Below, piece by piece: positions 1-9,175 of a DNA stretch of 64,000 nucleotides. This DNA comes from C-114 sp963719285 (GTDB taxonomy: Bacteria; Chloroflexota; Limnocylindria; Limnocylindrales; CSP1-4). Position 1 is the stretch's first letter, and the number at the start of each line of letters is the position of its first letter. The translations under genes were made by a program, and so were the position numbers. The notes beneath the pieces were generated by a model, which ran no database searches, had not been told where the DNA came from, and worked only from the letters and a program-made list of their open reading frames with translations. The DNA lies in NCBI GenBank assembly GCA_963719285.1, contig CAVRBO010000001.1, forward strand, positions 744,001 to 808,000, given 5' to 3'.

Positions 1-482
1 GTGCCCTTGAAGAAGCTCTGGGCGTGGGCGTAGGTGTCGAAGTCCTTGCAGCCGACGTCCGACGATCCGTCCCAGCCCGGTGGCCGGTAGTAGCCGGTGC
101 CCGGTTTCTTCGTCGGCTTCGGGGTCGCCTTCGGCTTCTTCGTCGGCGTCGCCGACGCGACGGCCGCAAGCTCGCGGCAGATCCGGGCCTGCGACAGGGC
201 CGTCGCGAAGGCGCAGCGATTCGTCGCGAACGTGCGCACGATCACCTCGGACTCCAGATAGCCCGGGTCATCGCGGAGCGCCTGCTCGAGCATCGCGAGT
301 GACGCACACGCACCCAGCGCGAGATCGAGGGCGCCCACGTCCCGGACATCCTCGTTGGCGAGCGCCACGGCGGATCGGCACGAGGTCAGGACAGGGTCCT
401 CGGTCACGCCGGGGCGGGTCGGCTCGCCGCTGCCGCAGCCTGCCGCGAGGACGGCCAAGACGATGATCGCGACCCGGATCAT
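1..482 (-). CDS. Lipoprotein with C-terminal Excalibur-like domain (3' end beyond window)
   Basis: The reverse strand opens at ATG 482 after a GGGAGCGGG ribosome site and stays open to the window edge, so the C-terminus is missing. Residues 1-16 form a lipoprotein signal (MIRVAIIVLAVLAAGC, lipidated Cys16). A cysteine-containing helical region follows (about 30-110), then a Lys/Pro/Thr linker of KPT repeats (about 112-130), then a segment containing DVGCKDFDTYAHAQSFF. That last segment resembles the start of the Excalibur calcium-binding domain (DxDCxDF...A..FF). Such proteins are secreted or surface-anchored. The linker suggests that the small domain is held away from the membrane. The ligand and role are unknown; the lipoprotein call is firm, the domain call likely. 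Confidence 0.7.
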   Translation of the reverse strand, partial: MIRVAIIVLAVLAAGCGSGEPTRPGVTEDPVLTSCRSAVALANEDVRDVGALDLALGACASLAMLEQALRDDPGYLESEVIVRTFATNRCAFATALSQARICRELAAVASATPTKKPKATPKPTKKPGTGYYRPPGWDGSSDVGCKDFDTYAHAQSFFKG

Positions 483-689
483 CCCGCTCCCTCCAGCCGC
501 TGGGACGGCGGGCCAACGGTACACCCTCCGTTCTCGCCGCAAGCCGGGCGGAACCATCGTCCCGGCGACCCCCGGTACGACAGGGTAGGCGCGCGCCCGG
601 GTCGCTCCGGGCGAGACTCGGTGCGTAGTCCTCGGCCGGCTGGGGGTGCCCAGATAGCGGGCCGGGGACTCGAACCTTCTCGGGAGCTC

Positions 690-878
690 ATGGAACCAGA
701 CATCTCGGCCATCCGACCGCCGACCACGGACGAGCTCGAGCGCGAGCGGATCCGCCGCCGCCTCGAGGAATTCGCCAGCGCGCCCACGTCGATCGCCGGC
801 GGCGCTGGCCAGAAGCCCGACGCCCGGCGGCGCAAGCGCCGGGCGATCGCCAGCGCGAAGCCGCCGATCCCGCGCTGA
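690..878 (+). CDS. Small basic hypothetical protein
   Basis: ATG 690 follows GGGAG at 4 nt and gives about 62 residues. The N-terminal half is charged and probably helical (ELERERIRRRLEEFA), and the C-terminus is rich in Arg and Lys (ARRRKRRAIASAKPP). An in-frame start at 621 would add residues with no conserved look. It precedes the MFS gene by about 55 bp on the same strand and may share its transcript. I recognise no family. The codon pattern is compatible with coding but the protein is short, so this could be a spurious ORF. Confidence 0.35.
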   Translation: MEPDISAIRPPTTDELERERIRRRLEEFASAPTSIAGGAGQKPDARRRKRRAIASAKPPIPR

Positions 879-932
879 GCCCAGGCGACTCCGCCCGACG
901 GCTATCCTCGACCTGGGGCCGGCAGGGCGGAA

Positions 933-2219
933 GTGGAGGTGCGGCGACGTGACCGAACGCGCGCCCGTCCGTCCTTGACCGCCGAATCCGTCCCGACCCT
1001 CTCGAAGGCCGTCGAGGCCGCCAATCGGACGCTCAACCGAAACGACTCGGTCGCCGTCGGCGTCGTCAACGCCGCGGCGCCGTTCCTCCCCGTGCTCCTC
1101 GTCCGACTCGGCGCCTCGGGGGTCGCCGTGGGGCTCATCACGGCACTCCCGGCCGTCGCCGGGGCGCTCCTTGCGCTGCCGTTGGGGCGCTGGCTCCAGG
1201 GTCGTAGCGACATCGTCCCCGCGTACAGCTGGTCGCGACTCATCGCGCACACCATCTACGCCCCGATCGCGGTCGCGTTGTGGCTCGTCCCTGCCGAGTG
1301 GACGGTCGCGGCCATCCTCGTCCTGTGGGCCGTCGCGATGCTCCCGAATACGATCGGCCAGGTCGCGTTCCCGATCGTCATGGACGGGACGGCCGGCTCA
1401 CGCGGGCGGTATGAGCTGCTCGGCCGGCGGTGGGCGATCATCGGGCTCGTCACCGCGATCACGATGGCCGGGGGCGGGCAGCTGCTCCGGACCCTTCCCT
1501 TCCCCGGCAACTACCAGCTGTTCATGGTCGTGTGCGCGATCGGCGGCATCGGCAGCTTCTACTTCGCCCGCCAGTACGTCATCCCGACCCAGGTCGCGGG
1601 CGCGCCAGCCGCCATGCTGTCGCCTCTCGCCGGCCTTCGAGACCTCCTGGCCAACCTCCGCTCCGAGCGTCCGTTCGCCGCCTTCGAGTTCCGGGCGCTC
1701 GTGTACTCCGCGGGGATCGGACTCGCGGCGCCGCTCCTGCCCCTGTTCTACGTCCACGAGGTGAGCGCGCCCGACGCGGTGATCGGCCTCATCGGTGCCG
1801 GGCAGTCGCTCGGAGCACTCGCCGGCTACGTCACCTGGCGCCTCATCTCGCGGCGCTGGGGCCGCTCGGCCGTCCTCGTGCCGGCCCTCGTCCTGGGTGC
1901 TCTCTCGCCGGCCGCCCTCTTCGCGATCCACGACCAGGCCCTCGTCGTGGCGGTCGCCGTCGTTTCCGGGTTCGGATCGGCCGGGACCGGTCTGGCACTG
2001 TTCGACGAGCTCATGCGGCGGGTGCCCATGCGTCTCGGGGTGACGTTCGCATCGATCGACCAGACGATCCAGAACGCCGCGCTCATCGTCGCGCCGATCC
2101 TGGGCGGGACGTTGTCGGTCGCGATCGGCATCCGGCCGGCCCTGGTGCTCGCCTCGGTCGTCTCGCTCGGCGGCTTCGGGCTGTTCCTGCTCGATCTGTA
2201 CCACGCCCGAGCGCGCTGA
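933..2219 (+). CDS. Major facilitator superfamily transporter
   Basis: About 428 residues with some 12 hydrophobic segments from residue 45 to the end, the usual size and layout of MFS carriers. The first pair has the loop LGRWLQGRSD, a form of the inter-helix 2/3 motif, and the middle carries the cytoplasmic loop typical between the two six-helix halves. The substrate cannot be read from sequence; drug or metabolite efflux is the common role of such single-gene MFS proteins. The start is uncertain: GTG 933 gives an Arg-rich lead and GTG 939 is equally possible. No partner gene is adjacent. Confidence 0.75.
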   Translation: MEVRRRDRTRARPSLTAESVPTLSKAVEAANRTLNRNDSVAVGVVNAAAPFLPVLLVRLGASGVAVGLITALPAVAGALLALPLGRWLQGRSDIVPAYSWSRLIAHTIYAPIAVALWLVPAEWTVAAILVLWAVAMLPNTIGQVAFPIVMDGTAGSRGRYELLGRRWAIIGLVTAITMAGGGQLLRTLPFPGNYQLFMVVCAIGGIGSFYFARQYVIPTQVAGAPAAMLSPLAGLRDLLANLRSERPFAAFEFRALVYSAGIGLAAPLLPLFYVHEVSAPDAVIGLIGAGQSLGALAGYVTWRLISRRWGRSAVLVPALVLGALSPAALFAIHDQALVVAVAVVSGFGSAGTGLALFDELMRRVPMRLGVTFASIDQTIQNAALIVAPILGGTLSVAIGIRPALVLASVVSLGGFGLFLLDLYHARAR

Positions 2220-2277
2220 GCCCGCGGGCCACATCCGGACGGCCGCCGGCGACCCGTCCGGGTGGGATACTCGGCCG

Positions 2278-2778
2278 ATGAGCGGGCCCGTGGCAGATCC
2301 CGGTCCAAGCCTCCAGCAGCGGTACGCGCCGCGCAGCCGATGCTTCGGATGTGGGCCTGCGAACGAGCATGGCCTGCGGATCGAGAGCCGGCCGAGCGCC
2401 GACGACCCGTCCCACGTCGTCGCCGAATGGTCGCCGGCGGCCCATCACGAGGCGTTCGACGGCATCCTGAACGGCGGGATCATCGGGGCGCTGCTCGACT
2501 GCCACTCCAACTGGACCGCCGCCTGGCACCTGATGGGCCGCCGCAGCGCGGACACCCCGCCCGTGTGCGTGACGGCCGAATACGCGGTCAGGCTCGTGCG
2601 CCCCACCCCGACCGACCGGCCAGTCCGCCTGACCGCGCACGTCGTCGAGGCGACCGATGAGCGGGCCACGGTCGAGGCGACCCTGGAAGCCGACGGCAGG
2701 ATCTGCGCGACCTGCCGCGGGTCGTTCATCGCCGTCCGACCGGACCACCCGGCGTACGGGAGCTGGGGCGCCGGCTGA
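2278..2778 (+). CDS. PaaI-family hotdog thioesterase
   Basis: 166 residues with a single hotdog domain. The N-terminal CFGCGPANEHGLRI segment (about residues 22-35) is the signature of the PaaI/THEM4-like group, and FDGILNGGIIGALLDCHSNW (about 61-80) is the hotdog helix that carries the catalytic acidic residue. Family members hydrolyse acyl-CoA or aromatic acyl-CoA thioesters in the cytoplasm. The gene converges on dnaE with about 50 bp between stops. The exact substrate is not predictable. Confidence 0.8.
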   Translation: MSGPVADPGPSLQQRYAPRSRCFGCGPANEHGLRIESRPSADDPSHVVAEWSPAAHHEAFDGILNGGIIGALLDCHSNWTAAWHLMGRRSADTPPVCVTAEYAVRLVRPTPTDRPVRLTAHVVEATDERATVEATLEADGRICATCRGSFIAVRPDHPAYGSWGAG

Positions 2779-2828
2779 GTCGCGCCGGCGCCAGCCGCCG
2801 TTTCCTGACCCGCGCCTTGGCCGGCCCG

Positions 2829-5800
2829 TCAGGCGAGGCGCAACTCGACGAGGCCGGCTCCGAGCCGGCGGCTGACCTCGCCCAGCAGGTCGGCGTCGTA
2901 GGCGACCCCGACGCGGAGCTCCATCGGCAGCGCGTCGCGCCCACCGCCCTGCGGCACGTGGAGGACGACCCGGGTCGCGCCAGGTCGCGAGCGGATGAGC
3001 GTCCGGACCTCCTCCATGGCGCCGACGAGCCGGTCCGTGGCGGCATCCTGGTTGAAGCGGACATGGAGGATGCCGCCCGGTCCGGCATCGAGGGGCGTCG
3101 TGGTGGCCGCGGTGGCTGCGTTCGCCCGGCGCCGTTCCTCGTCGGGGAGTGGCGGCTCGTCGTCCCGCTCCGCGTCGCCCACGGACAGCCCGGGCGGTTC
3201 GCGGTACGTCGGCATCGGCTCGGCCGGGTCGAGCCTTCCGGCGAGGCCTGCATCCGGGGCCGCCGGCGGACGGGCCTCCGGGCGGAGCGGTGACACGTAC
3301 GAAACGCTCGGTGCCGGGGCGGGGATGACGGTGTCGGCCACCGGTGGCCGAACAGGTCGCCCGGGGCCGACGGCGACCGGTTCCCGGAACGTGGGCTCCG
3401 CATCGCCCGGCCGGACATCCATGACCGGGATCGAAGGGACAGGCGGCCCCCTTCGCTCCCCGCCGCCGGAGCCGTTCGAGCCGTTGCTCCCGTTGCCGTT
3501 GCGCGCGCCGTCCCACGTGCCGCTCCGCCGACCTCGGCTTCGGTCGCTCGCGGCGACCTGACGGGCGAACGCCTCGGGACCGCTGGTCATCGCCGCTTCC
3601 CACTCAACGACGAGGTCGGCGAGCAGGCTCACCTCGTCGCCGCGGTGGTCGATCCGCCCGGCGACCAGCAGGACCGCGCCCTCGACCCACAGCCGCGAGG
3701 TCTCCTCCCAAGTGCGCGGGAAGACGACGATCTCGAGGCTGCCCTGGAGGTCCTCGAGGGTGACGATCGCCATCGTCGCCCGGGCCTTCGTGATGACGGT
3801 CCGGATCCCGACGACGATGCCGGCGACGACCACGCGCTGGCCCTCGAGCGACTCGTCCGTCAGGTCGCCCGAGTAGGCGGTCACGTAGCGCCCGACGATC
3901 CCGGCCATCTCCCCCATCGGGTGCTCGGAGAGGTAGACCCCCAGGAGCTCCTTCTCCCAGCGCAGGCGCTCGCGGAGCGGGACCTCCGGGGTCTTCGGCA
4001 ACGGCGCGTCGAGCGACGCGGCGTCGGCGGCGCCCATGTCGAACAGCGACGTCTGCCCGGAGGCGCGGTCGCGCTGGACCGCCTGGGCGGCGCCGATCGC
4101 GTCGTCGAGGCCGAGCAGGATCTGGGCCGGGTGCCCGAACGACGCCAGTGCCCCGACCCGCGCGAGCGCCTCGAGCACCTTGCGGTTGGCCAGCCGGAGG
4201 TCGATCCGGGTGCAGAAGTCGGTCAGGGAGCGGAACCGGCCGCCCTCCGCCCGCGCGGCGATCATGGACTCAACCGCGCCCTGGCCCACGTTCTTCACCG
4301 CGAGCAGGCCGAACCGGATCGACTCGCCCTGGACGGTGAACTCGAGCCCGGACTCGTGGATGTCGGGCATCCGGACCTCGATGCCGAGGCGGCGGCACTC
4401 GGCGATCGCCGCCGCGACCTTGTCCGAGTTGTCGCGGACGGCCGAGAGGACGCTCGTCATGTACTCGACCGTGTAGTTCGCCTTCAGGTAGGCGGTCTGG
4501 TAGGCGATGAGGCCGTAGCACGTGGCATGGGCCTTGTTGAAGCCGTAGCGCTCGAATGGCTCGAATGCATGGAAGACCGCGTCGATCGTCTCTGGCTTCA
4601 CGCCCCGCTCGGCCGCCTGGTCCACGAACTTCTGGCGCATCGAGCGAAGGACGGACGACTTCTTCTTGCGGATCGCGTAGCCGAGCGTGTCCGCCTCGGG
4701 CCCGGTAAAGCCACCGAGGGCCACGGCCGCGGCCATGATGTCCTCCTGGTACACGAAGATCCCATACGTCTTGTCGAGGTACGGCTCCAGGAGCGGGTGG
4801 AGGTACGTGACCGGCTCCTGGCCGTGCTTGCGCCGGATGTAGGCCGGGATGTTGTCCATGGGACCCGGGCGGTAGAGCGCGACCATCGCCGCGAGGTCGT
4901 GGACGGACGTCGGCCGGAGCTCGCGGATGTAGCGGCGCATCCCCGCCGACTCGAGCTGGAAGATGCCGGTCGTCTCGCCCGACGCGAGCAGCTCGAACGT
5001 CCGGCTGTCGTCGAGCGGGATGCGGTCGAGATCGATCTCGACCCCGCGATCCTCGCGGATCAGGTCCACCGCGCGGCGGAGGATGGTCAGGTTCGAGAGG
5101 CCCAGGAAGTCGAACTTGAGCAGGCCCAGCGCCTCGACGCCGTGCATCTCGACCTGGGTCATGAGCCCGTCCGAGTTCGTCGCCTTCTGGAGCGGCATCA
5201 GCTCGGTCAGTGGCTCGCGTGAGATGACCACACCGGCGGCGTGGGTCGAGGCGTTGCGGGCCACGCCCTCCAGCTGCTGGGCGAGATCGACCAACCGTCC
5301 CACCGCCGGGTCCGCGTCCACGAGCTCGCGGAACGCCGGGGCGGTCTCGATCGCCTCGTCGAGCTTGATCCCGAGCGTGTTCGGGACCGCCTTGGCGATC
5401 CGGTCGACGTCGCCGTAGCTCATCCCGAGCACCCGGCCGACGTCGCGGATCGCCGCTCGGGCGAGCATCGTGCCGAACGTGATGATCTGGGCGACATGGT
5501 CCTGGCCGTACTTCTGCCCGACGTAGGCGATGACCTCCTCGCGCCGGCCGTCCTCGAAGTCGACGTCGATGTCGGGCATCGTCACCCGGTCGGGGTTGAG
5601 GAACCGCTCGAACGGGAGGCGATACAGGATCGGGTCGACCGGGGTGATCCCGAGGGTGTAGGTGACGATCGAGCCCGGCGCGCTGCCGCGGCAGGTCGTC
5701 TGGATGCCCTGCTCGCGGGCGAACCGGATGAAGTCCGCCACGATGAGGAAGTAGCCCGCGTAGCCCATCGAGAGGATCACGCCGAGCTCGTAATCAAGGC

Positions 5801-6770
5801 GGGTCTGGAGCTCCCGCGTCACCTCGCCGTAGCGCCGGGCGAGACCGCGCTGGCACTCGGCCCGGAGCCAGCTCTCGGTGGTCTCGCCGTCCGGTACCGG
5901 GAAGTGCGGGATCCGCAGCTCGCCCAGGGGCAGCTTCAGGTCCACCATCTCGGCGATCCGCCGCGTGTTGAGGATCGCTTCGGGCTGGTCGGGGAACAGC
6001 GCTGCCATCTGGGCGGCCGACTTCACCCAGAACTCGCCCGACTCGAACTTCATCCGGTTCGGCGTGTCGAGGTTGTTGCCGGTGCCGATGCACAGGAGCA
6101 CGTCCTGGGCCTCGCGCTGGCCGGCGCTGACGTAGTGCAGGTCGTTCGTCACGACGAGCGGCGCACCGACCTCCGGCGCGAGACGGAGGAGTTGCTCGTT
6201 GAGACGCTTCTGCTCGGGCAGCCCGTGGTCCTGGAGCTCGAGGTAGAAGTCGCCGTGGAGGATGTCGCGGTACTCGCCGGTCAGGCGCTTCGCGGCGTCC
6301 CAGTCGTCCACCTCGAGGGCCCGGGCGACCTCGCCATTGAGGCACGCCGACAGGCCGACAAGGCCCTCGCTGTACTTCGCGAGGTGCTCCCGGTCGATCC
6401 GCGGCTTGTAGTAGTAGCCGTCCAGGTGGGCGTCGGTCACGAGCCGGCACAGGTTCTGGTAGCCGGTCATGTCCTTGGCCAGGAGGATGAGGTGGAACGG
6501 CTGGGCGTCGGCCTTGCCCTCGCGGTCGTTCATCGACCGGCGGGCGACGTACGTCTCGACCCCGATGATCGGCTTGACGTTCTTGGCGGTCGCCGCCTGG
6601 TAGAACGCGACAGCCCCGTAAAGCGCGCCGTGATCCGTCAAGGCGATCGAATCCATGCCCTGGGCGGCCGCCGCGTCGACGATCTCCCCGACCCGTCCCA
6701 GCCCGTCGAGCAGGCTGAACTCGGAGTGGACGTGGAGGTGCGAAAAGTCGTTCGGGGCGATGGTCGTCAC
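2829..6770 (-). CDS. dnaE: DNA polymerase III alpha subunit
   Basis: 1313 residues, the replicative polymerase. The N-terminal PHP domain begins FSHLHVHSEFSLLDGLG and keeps its metal-binding histidines. The catalytic aspartates are D400 and D402 in PDIDVDF and D554 in LLKFDFLGL, close to the E. coli positions. A helix-hairpin-helix and a beta-binding region follow, then an OB fold (VVVAGIVVGIRTVITKARA) at about 985-1065. The C-terminal 230 residues hold a long low-complexity linker (Asn/Gly/Ser then Pro-rich, about 1090-1225) and a small terminal domain starting GGILHVRFNQDAA. The linker accounts for the length above the usual 1160. The gene stands alone between convergent and unrelated genes. 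Confidence 0.97.
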   Translation of the reverse strand: MTTIAPNDFSHLHVHSEFSLLDGLGRVGEIVDAAAAQGMDSIALTDHGALYGAVAFYQAATAKNVKPIIGVETYVARRSMNDREGKADAQPFHLILLAKDMTGYQNLCRLVTDAHLDGYYYKPRIDREHLAKYSEGLVGLSACLNGEVARALEVDDWDAAKRLTGEYRDILHGDFYLELQDHGLPEQKRLNEQLLRLAPEVGAPLVVTNDLHYVSAGQREAQDVLLCIGTGNNLDTPNRMKFESGEFWVKSAAQMAALFPDQPEAILNTRRIAEMVDLKLPLGELRIPHFPVPDGETTESWLRAECQRGLARRYGEVTRELQTRLDYELGVILSMGYAGYFLIVADFIRFAREQGIQTTCRGSAPGSIVTYTLGITPVDPILYRLPFERFLNPDRVTMPDIDVDFEDGRREEVIAYVGQKYGQDHVAQIITFGTMLARAAIRDVGRVLGMSYGDVDRIAKAVPNTLGIKLDEAIETAPAFRELVDADPAVGRLVDLAQQLEGVARNASTHAAGVVISREPLTELMPLQKATNSDGLMTQVEMHGVEALGLLKFDFLGLSNLTILRRAVDLIREDRGVEIDLDRIPLDDSRTFELLASGETTGIFQLESAGMRRYIRELRPTSVHDLAAMVALYRPGPMDNIPAYIRRKHGQEPVTYLHPLLEPYLDKTYGIFVYQEDIMAAAVALGGFTGPEADTLGYAIRKKKSSVLRSMRQKFVDQAAERGVKPETIDAVFHAFEPFERYGFNKAHATCYGLIAYQTAYLKANYTVEYMTSVLSAVRDNSDKVAAAIAECRRLGIEVRMPDIHESGLEFTVQGESIRFGLLAVKNVGQGAVESMIAARAEGGRFRSLTDFCTRIDLRLANRKVLEALARVGALASFGHPAQILLGLDDAIGAAQAVQRDRASGQTSLFDMGAADAASLDAPLPKTPEVPLRERLRWEKELLGVYLSEHPMGEMAGIVGRYVTAYSGDLTDESLEGQRVVVAGIVVGIRTVITKARATMAIVTLEDLQGSLEIVVFPRTWEETSRLWVEGAVLLVAGRIDHRGDEVSLLADLVVEWEAAMTSGPEAFARQVAASDRSRGRRSGTWDGARNGNGSNGSNGSGGGERRGPPVPSIPVMDVRPGDAEPTFREPVAVGPGRPVRPPVADTVIPAPAPSVSYVSPLRPEARPPAAPDAGLAGRLDPAEPMPTYREPPGLSVGDAERDDEPPLPDEERRRANAATAATTTPLDAGPGGILHVRFNQDAATDRLVGAMEEVRTLIRSRPGATRVVLHVPQGGGRDALPMELRVGVAYDADLLGEVSRRLGAGLVELRLA

Positions 6771-6954
6771 GGGGGACCAATGGTAGCCCGGAGCGGCCCC
6801 GGCGACCCGTTCCGGGCCGGCCGGGGGCTACGATAGGGCGGCCGCTGCGCCCCCCCAGGGAGCTCGATGACGACTTCAGGTCAGCTACGGTCGCTCGCGG
6901 TGCAGGACCATGGTGGCCGGCCGTCGTTCGCCGCGGTGGTAGTCGATGCCCCGC

Positions 6955-7329
6955 CTACGGCTTCGCGGCCGCCGCTCGACACACGCGGATGGTGTCGGGG
7001 TCCTCGCGAAAGCCCATGTGGTTGAAGTACCAGGTGCTCCCGTTCGGCTCAGCTCCCTGCGTCGGGTCGAGGCCGGCGCGCCAATTGAGTTGGCACGAGG
7101 CCCACTCGTCGGCCGTGAGGGGTCCCGGTGGCGAGCACGCGGCGACGCCACCCACAAGCGCGAGTCCGGCGAGGACCACAACCAGCCGGCTCGCCAGACT
7201 TGTCTGGGCACGGTGTCGGGCGTACGTCGTGGGGACCCGGCGCCAGCGCCACGGCGCCCGGGCTCGACCCACTTCGACCGGGACCGCCGAGATGCGAGTT
7301 TGAGGGGTATGGGTGCGGGTCTGCGCCAT
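6955..7329 (-). CDS. Small lipoprotein, unknown function
   Basis: Reading from ATG 7329 the product is about 124 residues. A hydrophobic stretch LVVVLAGLALVGGVAAC ends in a lipobox with Cys at about residue 65, followed by a short exported part with two further cysteines (ASCQLNW and IRVCRAAAA) that could form a disulfide. The residues before the signal peptide are too many for a normal lipoprotein and are Arg-rich, so the true start is probably further in, but no better start with a ribosome site is visible. No family is recognised. Confidence 0.5.
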   Translation of the reverse strand: MAQTRTHTPQTRISAVPVEVGRARAPWRWRRVPTTYARHRAQTSLASRLVVVLAGLALVGGVAACSPPGPLTADEWASCQLNWRAGLDPTQGAEPNGSTWYFNHMGFREDPDTIRVCRAAAAKP

Positions 7330-7714
7330 GACCGGATCATTGCTCGAGGCACAGGCACGCGCCATCAGTCGAAGGTCCTGATGGCCCGACGCCGCGCTTT
7401 GCGGGACCCGATGGGTACTCGCGCGCACTCGTCGAGCCACGCACGGCGCCCAGCCGAGCACCCCGACGAGGTCAGGCGCTCAGGCCCGAACTCCCTCCTG
7501 TTGCTCCCCAGCTTCGCGCTGCTCCCAGAGGCTGAGGCGGGACTACGATCTTGCCCCCTCGGGCGAACGACAACCACCACGCAGCGCAGTGCGCGAAACG
7601 TGCGACGGCGTCAGTTCCCCTTCGCCCAAGCCGGCGTCGTCGATACGAGCAATGGCGTTGGTGAATGCCTTCTGCCAGCTCGGCCGACCGGCGCACCTGC
7701 GCCAGGCTTGCGCG
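7330..7714. other. Gene-free stretch
   Basis: About 385 bp between the small lipoprotein and the end of the Kelch gene. Short reading frames exist on both strands but none has a ribosome site, a recognisable domain or the strong third-position GC bias of the neighbours. Base composition is less GC-biased than in the genes. I see no clear terminator hairpin or promoter. Confidence 0.5.
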
Positions 7715-9175
7715 TCACCTCGTGCTACCAGGGTGATACACCTTGGCAGCGTTCGTATCGCCGCCGGCGTACGTCTCGCCACCGGCCACGAGCACCGTCC
7801 CGTCGTGAAGGAGGGTGGCGGTGGCGCCGATTCCGAAGGTGATGCTCCCCGAGGTCATGTAGGTCCATGATCCCGTGGCCGGATCGTAGAGCTCGACGTC
7901 TCGCTCCGCGAACGTGGTCAGGACGGTGCCGTCACGCAAGAGTGTGGCCGCGACGAAGCCTCCGAGGTCGGGGAACGGAATGTCAGACCAAGTCCCGCTG
8001 CCCGGGTGGTAGAGCCTGACGAGTTCGGAGGTCCCGTACTCGGCGAGCACGTTGCCGTCTGGCAGGAGCGTGGCGCCTTGGTCCGACATAGCTGCATCCA
8101 TGCTCCCCGTGGTCGTCCAGACTCCGGTGCGTGGGTGATACAGCTCGGCGGTCTCCACGGGCTCCGGCCTCCGTTCGTCTCCCCCAGGGTTGGCGTTGCG
8201 AACGCCACCGACTACAAGCACTGTGCCTTTTGGCAGGAGGGTCGCCGTGTGGTCCCGGCGCGAGGTGGACATGGTCCCGGTCGCGCTCCACGTCCCGCCG
8301 TTCGGGTCGTACAGCTCGGCTGTGGCCTCGATCTCGGGACTGCCGTCGATGGCGGGTGGCTTGGTGACGTCGAAGCCGCCCGCCACGAGAACTCTCCCGT
8401 CCGGCAGGAGCGTGGCCGTGTGCAACGCGCGCGACACGACCATGTTCCCCGTGACGGTCCACGTCCCGGTCCCAGGGTCGTACAGCTCGGCCGAGGCATT
8501 CCGGATCCCGCCACCCGCCACGAGGACCTTCCCACTCGGCAGCAGCGTCGCCGTGTGACCAAACCGCGGCGTGACCATGGTCCCGGTGGCGGTCCACGTC
8601 CCGGTGCTCGGGTCGTACAGCTCGGCCGAGGCCACCGCGACACCGCCGACCTTCCCGCCCGCCGCGAGCACCTTCCCGCTCGGCAGGAGCGTGGCCGTGT
8701 GTCCGGAGCGCGGCGCGACCATGGTCCCGGTGGCGGTCCACGAATCGGCGCCCAGCCGAGCGTACTCTGAGCTCGGGACGGGAGATGTGAGGACCGTGAA
8801 GCCTTGGACGGCCGACTGATCCTGCGACTGGTTGGCATCCGGTGTGACCGTGGGCGTGGGCGTCATGGTCGCAACCGGCGATCTGAGGTCCAGGCTCGGG
8901 GCGGCGTCGTGCTGGAGGAGCCGCCAGGCGCCGACGGCCCCGGCGCTCGCGACGGCCAGTCCGAGCAGCAGGGCGGCGGCGATGAGCAGACTTCGTCGGG
9001 CTGCCACAGGATCGGCGTCCCAGAGCACGCCGAGGAATGACGGCAGCGGCCGACGCTGCGTGGTGCTCTCGAGCGCATCCGTGACGCGTGCCGGGAGACC
9101 AGCCTGGGCCTGGGCCGGGAGGTGGGCGCGGAGCGCGGCACTGATCTGCGCATCGCTCAGGCGTCGGTTCGTCAT
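7715..9175 (-). CDS. Membrane-anchored Kelch-repeat protein, probable anti-sigma factor
   Basis: 486 residues from ATG 9175, which overlaps the sigma-factor stop as ATGA. Residues 1-60 are a cytoplasmic segment (RRLSDAQISAALRAHLP), 62-85 one transmembrane helix (LLIAAALLLGLAVASAGAVG), 100-125 a Pro/Thr linker, and 150-486 about seven Kelch-type repeats. Each repeat runs roughly W-x-TG-M...HTATLLPSGKVLVAGG...AELYDPxTG, enough for a complete beta-propeller outside the cell. Coupling to an ECF sigma gene and the inside-TM-outside layout match an anti-sigma factor, although no HxxxCxxC zinc motif is present. The repeats are also conserved as DNA repeats, so they can recombine. The role as anti-sigma is inference. 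Confidence 0.8.
   Translation of the reverse strand: MTNRRLSDAQISAALRAHLPAQAQAGLPARVTDALESTTQRRPLPSFLGVLWDADPVAARRSLLIAAALLLGLAVASAGAVGAWRLLQHDAAPSLDLRSPVATMTPTPTVTPDANQSQDQSAVQGFTVLTSPVPSSEYARLGADSWTATGTMVAPRSGHTATLLPSGKVLAAGGKVGGVAVASAELYDPSTGTWTATGTMVTPRFGHTATLLPSGKVLVAGGGIRNASAELYDPGTGTWTVTGNMVVSRALHTATLLPDGRVLVAGGFDVTKPPAIDGSPEIEATAELYDPNGGTWSATGTMSTSRRDHTATLLPKGTVLVVGGVRNANPGGDERRPEPVETAELYHPRTGVWTTTGSMDAAMSDQGATLLPDGNVLAEYGTSELVRLYHPGSGTWSDIPFPDLGGFVAATLLRDGTVLTTFAERDVELYDPATGSWTYMTSGSITFGIGATATLLHDGTVLVAGGETYAGGDTNAAKVYHPGSTR

Noticed and set aside
648..730. Possible tRNA on the reverse strand (GGTTCGAGTCCCCGG and a GGCCGAG D-arm-like piece)
   Set aside because: The T-arm stem does not pair properly and no matching 7-bp acceptor stem exists; chance resemblance.
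8200..8780. Repeated 30-60 bp DNA blocks resembling a minisatellite or CRISPR-like array
   Set aside because: They are in-frame Kelch repeats of one protein; spacing and content follow the protein repeat.
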